A stretch of DNA of 64,000 nt from JAFGCN01 sp964547015 (GTDB taxonomy: Archaea > Aenigmatarchaeota > Aenigmatarchaeia > QMZS01): the NCBI GenBank assembly GCA_964547015.1, contig CAZJKT010000002.1:1-64000 (forward strand), read 5' to 3'. The notes under the pieces are model-generated. The model ran no database searches and was not told the DNA's origin. It was given only the letters and a program-made list of their open reading frames with translations. The translations under genes and the position numbers were made by a program. This document shows, in pieces, positions 24,157 to 31,410 of the stretch. Numbering within the stretch: position 1 is the stretch's first letter; each line of letters begins with the position of its first letter.

Positions 24157-24841
24157 AAACGGAAAACGGTTTGACGGAAGAGACTTGGGCGAACTAAGGC
24201 CCCTTAACGCAACTTTAAACCCTGTTAAAAACGCAGGGGGCTCAGCGATGTTTCAGATGGGCGACACCATTGCCGTAGCAACAGTTTACGGCCCAATGGA
24301 GGTAATACCCGCTTTTATGGAAAAAAGCGACCGGGCAATAATTGATGTCAACTATCAGATGCTCCCTTTCTCGACAGACGACCGAAACAGGCCGGGATTT
24401 TCAAGGAGAAACGTTGAGATATCCCTCCTAATCCAAAGGGTATTTGAAAGCGCAGTATTTGTGGAAGATATGCCGCGAAGCAAAATCCTAATAAACATAG
24501 AAATACTTTGCGCCGATGCTTCAACAAGATGCGCGGCAATAAATGCGGCTTCCCTTGCTTTAGCTGCCGCAGGAATACCTATGAAGGATTGTGTGGCAAG
24601 CTGCGCCGCAGGGATTGTTGAGGGCCAGGTTGTTTTGGATGTTGCCGGAAAGGAAGACACAGAAGGCGATGTGGACATGCCAATTGCTTACATGCCTTTG
24701 ACAGATGAAGTATTACTTCTTCAGATGGACGGCATAATAACAAAAGAGCAGTTCAGCCAGATGACTTCAATGTGTATCGAAGGGTGCAAAAAGATTCACG
24801 ACTTCCAGAAGAAAGTCCTTCTTGACTATAAGAAGGAGTAA
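24143..24841 (+). CDS. rrp41: Exosome catalytic subunit Rrp41
   Basis: Rrp41 is the RNase PH-type phosphorolytic subunit of the exosome. In this 232-residue protein the features are RFDGRDLGELRPL at the start, a GSAMFQMGDTIAVATVYGP strand pair, RNRPGFSRRNVEISLLIQR (substrate-binding arginines), EILCADASTRCAAINAASLA, and the catalytic-region Asp residues in EGDVDMPIAYMP. It is coupled to rrp4. The usual third member, rrp42, is absent here and found at 6466. Confidence 0.95.
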   Translation: MPLIENGKRFDGRDLGELRPLNATLNPVKNAGGSAMFQMGDTIAVATVYGPMEVIPAFMEKSDRAIIDVNYQMLPFSTDDRNRPGFSRRNVEISLLIQRVFESAVFVEDMPRSKILINIEILCADASTRCAAINAASLALAAAGIPMKDCVASCAAGIVEGQVVLDVAGKEDTEGDVDMPIAYMPLTDEVLLLQMDGIITKEQFSQMTSMCIEGCKKIHDFQKKVLLDYKKE

Positions 24842-24907
24842 ATATTTTTGATTAGTTTTGGTTTTGGATAGATTTTTTGAAGTATTGGCTATATGCCGGC
24901 TTTAGAA

Positions 24908-25312
24908 CTATAACTTGTTATGAAATAGCGGGTCATCTTCAGGATAAATTGGCGGGAAACCATCTTTTTCATCACCAACAATAAGGCTATGCTCATTATC
25001 ATAACCGCCCACCTCAATCCTTAGGTCATCTAAATGTAAATTATAGGAGTTTAGAAGACTTTTATAGTAGCGGACCTCTTCTTCTGGATATAGGCGGATT
25101 AGCTCGGAATAGCTATTAATAACCGCCTCTGAATCACACAAGGCTCGGTTTAGTTTTATAATCGTATTGCTATCCTGAGGTTGGTTCTTTGCCTCTATAA
25201 GATATAGGTGTACCTGACGGAAGGACTGTTCAACTTTCCCCCCATAGGAGTTTAGATTATCTCTCAAAACCAATCCAGACAAGCCAGGGTCCTTTTCACG
25301 ACTTTGAAACAT
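24908..25312 (-). CDS. Hypothetical protein, 134 residues, with Shine-Dalgarno leader
   Basis: The protein is acidic and mostly helical, starting MFQSREKDPGLSGLVLRDNL. The middle (about residues 30-95) looks like a helical bundle (VINSYSELIRLYPEEEVRYY), and the acidic end contains PPIYPEDDPLF. No family, membrane segment or cysteine cluster is seen. What marks it is its promoter and leader, nearly the same as that of the 37-residue gene at 13870-13983, so the two may be co-regulated. Confidence 0.55.
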   Translation of the reverse strand: MFQSREKDPGLSGLVLRDNLNSYGGKVEQSFRQVHLYLIEAKNQPQDSNTIIKLNRALCDSEAVINSYSELIRLYPEEEVRYYKSLLNSYNLHLDDLRIEVGGYDNEHSLIVGDEKDGFPPIYPEDDPLFHNKL

Positions 25313-25352
25313 CTAAACCACCTAATTTTAATAGCCTGCAAAATTATAAATA
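25313..25352 (-). promoter_or_regulatory. TATA box plus AGGTGG leader, copy 2
   Basis: On the minus strand: TATTTATA (25352-25345), 21 bases, AGGTGG (25323-25318), five bases, ATG at 25312. Spacing is identical to the copy at 13984-14023, and AATTAGGTGGT is common to both. Confidence 0.6.
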
Positions 25353-25453
25353 TTTTTCTGTAATGGATTAAACATACAAAAGTATCCCTCTACTGCAATT
25401 GACGAGTTTTCCCCCAAAATTCAGCCCTTATTAAAAATTGCCCCATTAAAGTT

Positions 25454-25774
25454 ATGTTCCCAAACATGAACCCAAAACAGCTTGAAAAAATGGCCCGGCA
25501 AATGGGCATGCAGGTTGAGTCTATCGAGGCGACCGAAGTAATTATTAAGTCCCCCGGCGGCGATATTGTTGTCAAAAACCCTCAGGTCTCAAAAGTCCGA
25601 ATGGGGACAACCGAAACCCTCCAGGTCATGGGCGATTTTGTAAAAGAAGATGAAGGCAAAGCTGAGGATATAAAAATTCTGATGGAAAAGGTAGGGGTAA
25701 CTGAAGAGCGGGCAAAAGAGCTTTTGGCGGAAACCGGCGACCTTATTTCTGCGATAAAGAGGGCAAAAGAATGA
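25454..25774 (+). CDS. nac: Nascent polypeptide-associated complex protein (archaeal NAC)
   Basis: Archaeal NAC is a homodimer that binds emerging nascent chains at the ribosome exit. The 106-residue protein shows the NAC core (IEATEVIIKSPGGDIVVKNP, about residues 24-43, with QVSKVRMG following) and a C-terminal UBA domain (EDIKILMEKVGVTEERAKELL, about 72-105). The order and length are standard. It overlaps the adenylate kinase start by four bases (ATGA), so they are one operon. Confidence 0.94.
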   Translation: MFPNMNPKQLEKMARQMGMQVESIEATEVIIKSPGGDIVVKNPQVSKVRMGTTETLQVMGDFVKEDEGKAEDIKILMEKVGVTEERAKELLAETGDLISAIKRAKE

Positions 25775-26379
25775 TTTTAGTTATTATAGGCCCACCGGCT
25801 TCAGGAAAAGGCACTACCGCTGTCCGAATCGCAAAAAATTACGGTCTTGAACATATCGCAACAGGCGACATTTTCAGAAACCTTGATGACGAAGAAATCG
25901 CAAAATACCTTATTTCAGGCCGCCTGCTTCCTGACGAGCTTGTCGCAAAGGCGGTAAACAGGGAAATGGGGGGCAAAAAAAACCTTGTGCTTGACGGCTA
26001 TCCCCGAAATGTTGCCCAGGCAAAGCTCCTTGACAGCTTTTTGGAGTCGGAAGGGCAAAAAGTGGATAGGGTGATTTATCTCGACACTAGCGAAGAAACC
26101 GTTATTCGGAGGATGACAAACCGAAGGATTTGCCCAAAATGCGGCAAGGTATACAATCTGGCCACACTTCCCCCTCCAAAGCCCGGAACCTGCGAGTGCG
26201 GCGGCGAGCTTATCCAAAGGGATGATGACAAAGAGCAGACAATAAGGGATAGGATAGGAGTTTTTAACCAGCACACAAAGCCTGTTCTTGAGCACTACGA
26301 AGAAAAGGTGCTTAAAATTGACGGAAATAATGAAATCGACAAGATAATGGAAGATATTGGAAAAGGATTGGAAGAATAG
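25771..26379 (+). CDS. adk: Adenylate kinase with zinc-binding LID
   Basis: The enzyme converts ATP and AMP to two ADP. The 202-residue protein has the P-loop GPPASGKGTTA (about residues 7-17), the AMP-binding HIATGDIFR and DGYPRN motifs, and a LID domain with four cysteines in CPKC and CEC arrangements (about 122-149), as in zinc-bearing bacterial-type kinases. RDRIGVFNQHTKPVLEHY follows. It is complete and expected to be active. It is coupled to NAC. Confidence 0.93.
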   Translation: MILVIIGPPASGKGTTAVRIAKNYGLEHIATGDIFRNLDDEEIAKYLISGRLLPDELVAKAVNREMGGKKNLVLDGYPRNVAQAKLLDSFLESEGQKVDRVIYLDTSEETVIRRMTNRRICPKCGKVYNLATLPPPKPGTCECGGELIQRDDDKEQTIRDRIGVFNQHTKPVLEHYEEKVLKIDGNNEIDKIMEDIGKGLEE

Positions 26380-27168
26380 CTAAGCATAACATTCCGTGGC
26401 GATTAAGCTCTGCATTCTCTCCCTGACTATTCGGTCAAGCTCAATATATTCCATTGACAGCTCTTCTAAGGCACTCAGAATCTGAGGTGTGTAGCCGTCT
26501 TTAACAAGCTTGGACACCACATTATATTTAGCGCCCCTAACAATTTCTTCGCTCCCCAGAGGATAAAATTCTGCGCCTTTAGGAAAATTTTTAGCCAAAT
26601 GGCCTATAATACTGCAGGTTTTGTCCTCAAGGGAAACCGGGGGCTGAAATCCGCACACTTCAATTAAGCCCGGAAGGACAGCATCTATATGCTCAGTCCT
26701 TCCTGCAATATAATCCTTTGGTTCCGGATGCAATTTTGAATCAACTGCAAGATATACCGGATACCTGAAGAAATTTGGTTCCTCATTTGAAGCATTTAGG
26801 GTAGGCCCATACAATATCTCCAAAGGATATACACTTATGCTTCCTCTCGTGTCTGCAAAAGGGAGCCCAAAAATATTCAGGGGAGCCTCATGGTCAGTTA
26901 AGCAAAACCTCATAAGCATAAGCTCACCATAGGCTTCGCCACTATCAGGACTGCAAGAAAGCCTTTCAGGATATTTTTCAAGGTAGAAAATTGTATTTAT
27001 CAGACCAAAAACCTTATGGCTCACCCCGGTCTCTTCTATAAAAAGATTAAGTATTTCATCAGCCTTTGTCTTTCTTTCCCTAAGCAAATTATCAGAATGC
27101 ATTATTTCTAAATATTGTTCGGTTTGCCATCCATCCAAAGGCCCCTTAAAATAGTCTTGACAGCCCAT
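26380..27168 (-). CDS. Hypothetical protein, 262 residues
   Basis: The soluble, acidic protein begins MGCQDYFKGPLDGWQTEQYL. The N-terminal 80 residues are helical; the middle contains aromatic and proline-rich stretches (GLPFADTRGSISVYPLEILY), and the C-terminus is helical again (LEELSMEYIELDRIVRERMQ). No family motif is recognised. A GTG seven codons upstream is in frame, but the ATG is preferred. Its stop abuts that of adenylate kinase without overlap, and no neighbour suggests a role. Confidence 0.6.
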   Translation of the reverse strand: MGCQDYFKGPLDGWQTEQYLEIMHSDNLLRERKTKADEILNLFIEETGVSHKVFGLINTIFYLEKYPERLSCSPDSGEAYGELMLMRFCLTDHEAPLNIFGLPFADTRGSISVYPLEILYGPTLNASNEEPNFFRYPVYLAVDSKLHPEPKDYIAGRTEHIDAVLPGLIEVCGFQPPVSLEDKTCSIIGHLAKNFPKGAEFYPLGSEEIVRGAKYNVVSKLVKDGYTPQILSALEELSMEYIELDRIVRERMQSLIATECYA

Positions 27169-27226
27169 AATCCAAAATTTAGCAAACACTTAAAAGTAAC
27201 AATTGTAGTATCGGCAATTGCCTAAT

Positions 27227-27538
27227 TTATTCTTCAGTTTCTCCGGTGTCTGCGGCTTTCCTTGCCTTGTCCGCGAGGTACTTGAGCCTCTGCACCCGAA
27301 TAAGCCTATCGCAAGCTCCGCACTTTATTGAAAAAGGTCTTTTAAACATCTTTTTTGTATATTCATAGTGGCCGCAGTAAGGGCAAATATATTCGACATG
27401 AGCCTCATCCTCACCTTTTACCAATAGGACCCTTATTTTGCCCCCATTTTCAAGGCTTCTTTGGGTGTGGTACCCGCTCTCTGAAGGGCCGATATTTTTT
27501 TCGCTTATTAGCTTTTGGATTTTTCCGAAGTCTGCCAT
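27227..27538 (-). CDS. Zinc-ribbon protein, archaeal, function unknown
   Basis: The 103-residue protein begins MADFGKIQKLISEKNIGPSE. It has a zinc ribbon formed by CPYCGHYEYTKK (about residues 51-62) and CGACDRLIRVQRLKYLAD (about 74-91). The ribbon sits between an N-terminal alpha-beta part and a basic helix. The frame stays open upstream through the tRNA-Ile gene, but that part is not coding, so the ATG at 27538 is chosen. It lies 45 bp downstream of tRNA-Ile on the same strand. RNA- or ribosome-related function would suit such a small basic ribbon, but this is a guess. Confidence 0.7.
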   Translation of the reverse strand: MADFGKIQKLISEKNIGPSESGYHTQRSLENGGKIRVLLVKGEDEAHVEYICPYCGHYEYTKKMFKRPFSIKCGACDRLIRVQRLKYLADKARKAADTGETEE

Positions 27539-27603
27539 ATTATTCTTACACGCAAATACTATAAATCCCAGTATAATCAAAAATGGACCAGGCAAGATTC
27601 GAA

Positions 27604-27704
27604 TTCGCAGGAACCCTCTTTCGCCAAATTCACGGTAATATCCTGCGGAGCAGGAATTACTTTCTTGGGATTGAACACTTTCTTTCTCTGAAATAAAGGG
27701 CTCA
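27604..27704 (-). other. 101-nt T-loop intron of tRNA-Ile (position 53/54)
   Basis: It lies between GCAAG and TTCGAAT of the T-arm. CGCA (27710-27707) pairs with UGCG (27609-27606), leaving bulges AG|U and AA|U, each cut after the second base. GAGCCCUUU with AAGAGGGUUC forms a long inner helix. The cut could be shifted by one base because both sides carry a T. Confidence 0.82.
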
Positions 27705-27739
27705 CTTGCGACCTCCACGTTATCAGCGTGGCGCTCTAA

Positions 27740-27771
27740 TTGCCCGGCGCCCATGCATTCGCAAAGGGCCT
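27740..27771 (-). other. 32-nt D-loop intron of tRNA-Ile
   Basis: It separates AGCTTGG from TTAGAGC in the D-arm. The fold is a classic bulge-helix-bulge: GCUU of exon 1 pairs with GGGC near the intron 3' end, flanked by 3-nt bulges GG|A and AA|U, each cut after its second base; GGC/GCC continues as the inner helix. Confidence 0.8.
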
Positions 27772-27812
27772 CCAAGCTGAGCTACTGGTCCATAAAATAC
27801 ACTGGATTAAAA

Positions 27813-28709
27813 TTACATATTCCTTAATCTCTCAATCCTCTCATCGGTTGGCGGATGGGTTGACCAGAAAGAGGACTTTTTGGACCTTGAAAACGGATTT
27901 GAAATGTAAAGCGAAGCAACGGTTTTTGAGCCTTTTGGCTTTACCGGAACGCTTTTTTGGATTTTCTCAAGAGCTGAGGCAAGCCCGCCCGGATTTCTTG
28001 TCATGTGCGCCCCTGAAGCATCAGCCAGATATTCCCGTTTTCTTGAAATGGCAAGATGGGTCATGTGGGCAAAGATAGGGGCAAGAATAGCAAATAAAAT
28101 GCCAAGGAGAATGAGATAGATATGTTTTCCCTCCCTGCTAGAGCCGCCTCCCCACAAAAAAGACCGCAAAAGAATCTCTGAAATTAATGCAATCGAGCCG
28201 ACAACCCCAATAGTAACTGTTGCAAGGAGGACATCACGGTTTTGAATGTGGGCTAATTCGTGGGCAAGCACGCCTTCAAGCTCCTCTCCTGTAAGCTTCT
28301 CTAAAGCCCCCATTGTAACGCACACAACGCTGTTTTCAGGCTTTTTTCCGGTAGCAAAAGCATTTATATCCTGCGTATCCTGAATATAAACCCTAGGCTT
28401 AGGGAGCCCTGAAGCAATGCAAAGCTCCTCCACCTTATTGTCAAGGAGCTTTTCCTGCCTGACACTTAGGTCAACAGGCCTTGCCCCTGAAGCCTTAATA
28501 ACCGCCTCAACAGAGAACCGATAGGACATCAAAATATATACAAGCGCAATAGGGATACCAATAACTGTCGCGTAAAGAGGCTCGCCAAACCAGATATAGC
28601 CCATCACAGAGATTACCCCAAACAGGAGAATAAACATCAGGGCGCAGATAATTACGGTGTTGCGCTTATTTCTCGAAATCTGATCCTCAAGGAGAAGCCT
28701 TTTTGCCAT
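27813..28709 (-). CDS. htpX: HtpX-like membrane zinc metalloprotease
   Basis: HtpX is a membrane protease for quality control of membrane proteins. The 298-residue protein has two N-terminal hydrophobic helices, the zinc site HELAHIQNRD (about residues 140-149), two further hydrophobic segments, and the third ligand in REYLADASGAHMTRNP (about 225-240), ending with FWSTHPPTDERIERLRNM. All catalytic residues are present. It follows a LemA gene on the same strand; htpX and lemA are a frequent pair. Confidence 0.94.
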   Translation of the reverse strand: MAKRLLLEDQISRNKRNTVIICALMFILLFGVISVMGYIWFGEPLYATVIGIPIALVYILMSYRFSVEAVIKASGARPVDLSVRQEKLLDNKVEELCIASGLPKPRVYIQDTQDINAFATGKKPENSVVCVTMGALEKLTGEELEGVLAHELAHIQNRDVLLATVTIGVVGSIALISEILLRSFLWGGGSSREGKHIYLILLGILFAILAPIFAHMTHLAISRKREYLADASGAHMTRNPGGLASALEKIQKSVPVKPKGSKTVASLYISNPFSRSKKSSFWSTHPPTDERIERLRNM

Positions 28710-28748
28710 AACTAAGGTATATAATAAAAATCAAATAGATAAAAAAGA

Positions 28749-29297
28749 TTAGAAAGACACTTTAGGGACTTTTCTGTCGGCCTCCTCCGCCTTTAGCATT
28801 TCCCGCTCCTTTTTGCCCATTAATTTTGCAAACAGGTTGCCCGGAATCGCCTCAATAGTGTTATTGAAGAGAAGCACCGAATCGTTGAAGTGCTGCCTTG
28901 AGTAGGCCACTTTGTTCTCTGTTGTGGTAAGCTCATCTTGAAGCTGAAGGAAGTTCTGGCTTGCTTTTAGGTCAGGGTAGTTCTCTGAAACCGCAAAAAG
29001 CGACTTTAGAGCCCCCGTAAGCATGTTATCAGCATCAATGCTTTCTTGAGGGGTTTTTGCGCTCATCAGGGCGGACCTGGCTTTTGTAACATTCTCCAAA
29101 ACTGTCTTTTCGTGCTTCATATATCCCTTTACTGCCTCCATGAGGTTAGGGATAAGGTCTGCCCTCCGCTTAAGCTGGACATCAATCTGCGCCCACGAGT
29201 TGTCTATCCGATTCTCAAGCCTGACGATTTTGTTGTAGTAGTAGACCGAAATCACTAAGAACAGCACTGCCGCAACCGCAATCAATATCGTTTCCAT
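28749..29297 (-). CDS. lemA: LemA-family membrane protein
   Basis: The 182-residue protein has an N-terminal membrane helix (ILIAVAAVLFLVISVYYYN) and the LemA helical bundle: RLENRIDNSWAQIDVQLKRR, DLIPNLMEAVKGYMKHE, and ending with NNTIEAIPGNLFAKLMGKKE. LemA proteins assemble on the outer membrane face; their biochemical role is not settled. An upstream GGAG, eight bases before the ATG, provides a ribosome binding site. It is the first gene of the lemA-htpX pair. Confidence 0.93.
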   Translation of the reverse strand: METILIAVAAVLFLVISVYYYNKIVRLENRIDNSWAQIDVQLKRRADLIPNLMEAVKGYMKHEKTVLENVTKARSALMSAKTPQESIDADNMLTGALKSLFAVSENYPDLKASQNFLQLQDELTTTENKVAYSRQHFNDSVLLFNNTIEAIPGNLFAKLMGKKEREMLKAEEADRKVPKVSF

Positions 29298-29353
29298 AAC
29301 ATACTCCTTTAAATAATCTTATCTGTCGCAGGCTTACTGCCCTAGCCAATCGC

Positions 29354-30001
29354 CTAAAAATCAAGCCCTACAAGAGCCTTTTTTTCCGTGTGGAAGTAAT
29401 GCTTAACTTCAGAAATCTCCGAAACTAAATCCGCAAGCTTGATTATGCTTTCAGGGGCATATCTTCCTGTAAGAATTATATGCGTGTTTTTCCGCCTTTC
29501 AATAAGGGATATTACTTCCCTCTCGCTGACCAGCTTAAACTTTATTGCATACAGCAATTCGTCAAGAACCAAAAGCTTGTGCTTTTGCCCCCTAATAATC
29601 TTATTTGCGCACTCCATTCCCTTTTTTGCCTTTTTTTTGTGGGCCTCAAAAGAGCAGGATTTTAGGGTTGAAGCCACTTTATCTGCGGCAACCTTCTTTG
29701 CCGCCTTTTTCTCCTTTTCCCTTTTTATAAGGCTTCCCGAACTCACATATTCTATATTTCCGCCGTTAATCCACCCCGTAAGTATGGCCTGAGTTGTGGC
29801 AAGAAAATAAGGCGGGCCGTAGAGATAGACGCTTATTAGGGGGTTATTTTCGAGGAATTTGAATTCCCCCGTCCGCCTCCCCTTCATAAAATGCAGAACC
29901 GCAACAGGCTTTCCGTGGCCCGCAAACCTTATGGCATGGCCAAGGGACGCGGTGGTCTTTCCTTCGCCGTCTCCTGTGTAAACAAGAACTTTTCCGGGCA
30001 T
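29354..30001 (-). CDS. ATP:corrinoid adenosyltransferase-like P-loop protein (CobA/BtuR family)
   Basis: The family attaches adenosyl to the cobalt of corrinoids. The 215-residue protein has the P-loop YTGDGEGKTTASLGHAIR (residues 8-25), the substrate-side AVLHFMKGRRTGEF, and the Walker B-like LLVLDELLYAIKFKLVSE (about 147-164) followed by HIILTGRYAPE. Between residues 85 and 135 there is a long Lys/Ala-rich helical insertion (EKEKKAAKKVAADKVA) not typical of the family. No other cobalamin genes are in the window, though a B12-binding radical-SAM gene lies at 60302. Confidence 0.82.
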   Translation of the reverse strand: MPGKVLVYTGDGEGKTTASLGHAIRFAGHGKPVAVLHFMKGRRTGEFKFLENNPLISVYLYGPPYFLATTQAILTGWINGGNIEYVSSGSLIKREKEKKAAKKVAADKVASTLKSCSFEAHKKKAKKGMECANKIIRGQKHKLLVLDELLYAIKFKLVSEREVISLIERRKNTHIILTGRYAPESIIKLADLVSEISEVKHYFHTEKKALVGLDF

Positions 30002-30060
30002 AATGTAATTTGGGAATAAGTATTTGATTGGTTTTTGCTTATATAGGCTGAAGGGATATT

Positions 30061-30279
30061 ATGGAAGATTCAGATAAACAGGATACTTGGGACATGGAAT
30101 ATAGCCGTGAATTTCCAGACAAAGAGACAATAAGGCAGCATATTAGGGGTCGGACCCGGGGAGACGGAACAGCTATGAGGCACTATCTGGAGCTGGTTGC
30201 CACAGAAGAGGATTTAAAAAAGCCAAGAATGTGGGTTTATGGGAAGTTTGGGACAGAATATATAGAAGAAATCCCTTAA
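30061..30279 (+). CDS. Hypothetical protein, 72 residues, paralogue of the next gene
   Basis: The charged soluble protein starts MEDSDKQDTWDMEYSREFPD. Trp-Asp-Met-Glu, Ser-Arg, Lys-Glu-Thr-Ile and Gly-Asp-Gly align with similar blocks in the 75-residue protein encoded 24 bp downstream, so the two appear to be diverged tandem copies. A TATA-like box (TTATATAGG) about 24 nt before the ATG suits leaderless expression. No known family is recognised. Confidence 0.5.
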   Translation: MEDSDKQDTWDMEYSREFPDKETIRQHIRGRTRGDGTAMRHYLELVATEEDLKKPRMWVYGKFGTEYIEEIP

Positions 30280-30303
30280 AAAATATAACTAATTACTTAA
30301 CTT

Positions 30304-30531
30304 ATGGTAGCACCATATTCCAGTAAGCCCGAATGCAAAGAACTCACAGAAATAGACCTTTGGAATATAGACCCTCCATCCAGGCACATCTACAGAAAAG
30401 AATCGGTAATTGAACAGATAGAAAAATATGGATGTGGGGACGATGGCGTACCTCTTGCTATGGGAAGAATCATTACTAGGGATGGCTTCCAAATCTATCG
30501 GGAAGCTGTTTTAAGCCGCAGTCTGCCCTAA
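30304..30531 (+). CDS. Hypothetical protein, 75 residues, paralogue of the preceding gene
   Basis: It starts MVAPYSSKPECKELTEIDLW. The shared pattern with its neighbour runs from the Trp through Ser-Arg, Lys-Glu-Ser-Val and Gly-Asp-Asp-Gly. Two cysteines (near residues 11 and 44) are absent from the other copy. It is likely in the same transcript and converges on the arginase-fold gene. Function unknown. Confidence 0.5.
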   Translation: MVAPYSSKPECKELTEIDLWNIDPPSRHIYRKESVIEQIEKYGCGDDGVPLAMGRIITRDGFQIYREAVLSRSLP

Positions 30532-30546
30532 TTGATATTCCCTTAG

Positions 30547-31392
30547 TTACCCTCTGCCTTTTGCGGCAGCCATTATCAGGTTCGTTATAAATTCAAGACC
30601 TCCTCGGCAATGACCCTTTAATGAGGGATCATACTCAGGCCGATACTCCCAGATGCCGAGCTTATCTATATCTAAAGTGCCTGCAATCCCTAAAACCTCC
30701 CTCTTTGTTGCCTTTGCAGGACCATCTGTCTCAGGATATACCTTTTTATCTATCAACCTGTCCGTTCCGCCAAGACAATCTATATCTATATCCAGATGAT
30801 TTGTGGACTGAGGCAATATAGTGCTATCGGCAGATCTTCCAAAAAGATGCTTATTCTCACATACAAAAAGATTATATACTTCTATATTTTTCAAATTATT
30901 CTCAACCCAATTAAGATAAGTTGCATAATTTGGAATTGTCCTTAATCCCTGGTCTGAATAATCTGCATGATAATCCATCCTGCAAACAACATCCCCGCCA
31001 CCATATAAAAAAATCGCCCCTAAGTGGCTTGGGCCAATCAATACCAATAAGCCATATTCTTTTGACAGTACCTGTATTTTCTCCCTATTGCTCTCAAAAG
31101 AGCCGTCCGCTACATCCAGAAAACGAATATTCTCTCTTTTTAAATAATTTCCCCAATAGGACAGAAATTTAGGGTTTTTAATTGTAGCCAGAGGATAAGG
31201 CTCGCCCAATTCAAGTTCACCCAAATCTTCAGCGTAGACCTCACGCTGTCTCAAATGCGGGATTATCTCTTTTCTTAAGGCGTCGGTAATGCCTGGCAAA
31301 TATACTGTACGAGACATAGTGCCCCATTCAGGATGGTCAGTTATCCTTAAATCCTCAGCGGGAACACCTAAAATCCCAATAGACTTGACCAT
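30547..31392 (-). CDS. Arginase/agmatinase-fold (ureohydrolase) enzyme, divergent
   Basis: This 281-residue protein retains the dinuclear metal ligands of ureohydrolases: a His in LIGPSHLGAI (canonical GGDH), Asp-His-Asp in CRMDYHADYSD (canonical DAHxD, about residues 138-142) and Asp-x-Asp in NHLDIDIDCL (about 200-206). The C-terminal CRGGLEFITNLI matches the usual GGL region. Overall similarity to arginase, agmatinase or formiminoglutamase is low, so the guanidino substrate is unknown; it may also be a non-canonical amidinohydrolase. It sits directly before an AMMECR1 gene on the same strand. Confidence 0.75.
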   Translation of the reverse strand: MVKSIGILGVPAEDLRITDHPEWGTMSRTVYLPGITDALRKEIIPHLRQREVYAEDLGELELGEPYPLATIKNPKFLSYWGNYLKRENIRFLDVADGSFESNREKIQVLSKEYGLLVLIGPSHLGAIFLYGGGDVVCRMDYHADYSDQGLRTIPNYATYLNWVENNLKNIEVYNLFVCENKHLFGRSADSTILPQSTNHLDIDIDCLGGTDRLIDKKVYPETDGPAKATKREVLGIAGTLDIDKLGIWEYRPEYDPSLKGHCRGGLEFITNLIMAAAKGRG

Positions 31393-31410
31393 AATTCAAT
31401 TAACCTAAAA

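Larger units (their letters stand above)
27584..27791 (-). tRNA. tRNA-Ile (anticodon GAT) with two introns, D-loop and T-loop
   Basis: On the minus strand the acceptor is GGACCAG/CTGGTCC with A73. The D-stem is GCTC/GAGC, the anticodon stem CCACG/CGTGG, the loop CTGATAA (anticodon GAT), the variable loop AGGTC and the T-stem GCAAG/CTTGC. Two insertions interrupt it: 32 nt in the D-loop (27740-27771) and 101 nt at the start of the T-loop (27604-27704). Removing both gives a normal 75-nt tRNA-Ile. CCA is not encoded. Confidence 0.9.

Noticed and set aside
27539..27775. N-terminal extension of the zinc-ribbon protein
   Set aside because: This stretch is tRNA-Ile with its two introns plus a short gap; the extension has no domain logic.
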